Assembly: GCA_964552795.1 (NCBI GenBank)
Contig: CAZKIO010000023.1
Span: 1 to 64,000, forward strand
DNA: 64,000 nucleotides
Reading direction: 5' to 3'
From: JAEUHZ01 sp964552795
Lineage (GTDB): Bacteria > Planctomycetota > UBA1135 > GCA-002686595
The position numbers and the translations under genes were made by a program. The notes beneath the pieces are model-generated. The model was not told the origin of the DNA. It did not search any database and worked only from the letters and a program-made list of their open reading frames with translations. Of the stretch, positions 63,986-64,000 are shown one piece after another; within the stretch, counting starts at the first letter, position 1, and the number at the start of each line of letters is the position of its first letter.

Positions 63986-64000
63986 GGGGTCGATCCGGTG

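Overview
The window is about 64 kb of very GC-rich DNA. It is tightly packed with genes, with frequent GTG starts and 4-bp ATGA/GTGA start-stop overlaps. Several large secreted proteins end in a Cys-rich C-terminal domain closing with a 'YQVWYRNSAAFCT...FNL(T/S)N' block, a hallmark I associate with environmental Planctomycetota. No rRNA, tRNA, CRISPR array or intact insertion sequence was seen. The organism assignment is inferred from protein style, not from a marker gene.

Layout. 1-2893: the 3' end of a possible secretin-like gene, a secreted beta-propeller protein, a long inverted repeat and a HAD hydrolase. 2885-15423: two complete, divergently transcribed Opp-type peptide ABC transporters (A-B-C-D-F each) arranged as mirror images around about 300 bp. 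15467-16594: a secreted protein with the Cys-rich C-terminal domain. 16750-22392: a translationally coupled ABC-2 cassette (ATPase, permease, double-length GldG-like protein, DUF4340-like protein). 22402-31279: a nitrilase-family amidase, an amidohydrolase-fold protein without its metal ligands, a putative Fe(II)/2-oxoglutarate oxygenase, an SGNH hydrolase, an FG-GAP propeller, a polytopic glycosyltransferase-like protein and a LOG-family protein. 31348-32679: aspartate kinase. 32690-34324: a lower-GC patch with a (TC)10 tract and two adjacent genes of unknown function.

34470-42429 is the metabolic core. A 23-codon leader peptide with three consecutive Trp codons and a terminator-like hairpin precede trpE-G-D-C-F-B-A. 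A very short chorismate-mutase-like ORF and a type I-beta DAHP synthase follow. One transcript would therefore cover entry into the shikimate pathway and the whole chorismate-to-tryptophan branch, apparently under tryptophan-codon attenuation.

42500-48727: a zinc-ribbon protein, a DODA-type dioxygenase, two secreted propeller proteins and a secreted alpha/beta hydrolase. 48783-51915: molybdate transporter modABC and a HTH-Mop fusion likely to be its molybdate-responsive regulator. 51957-62093: ychF, a lipoprotein hydrolase, an alkaline-phosphatase-superfamily lipoprotein with Thr at the nucleophile position, a GT39-like membrane protein, ridA, coaD, comEC and a HEAT-repeat protein. 62094-62449: an apparently decayed REP-associated tyrosine transposase start. 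62450-63985: a PaaZ/BoxD-type aldehyde dehydrogenase.
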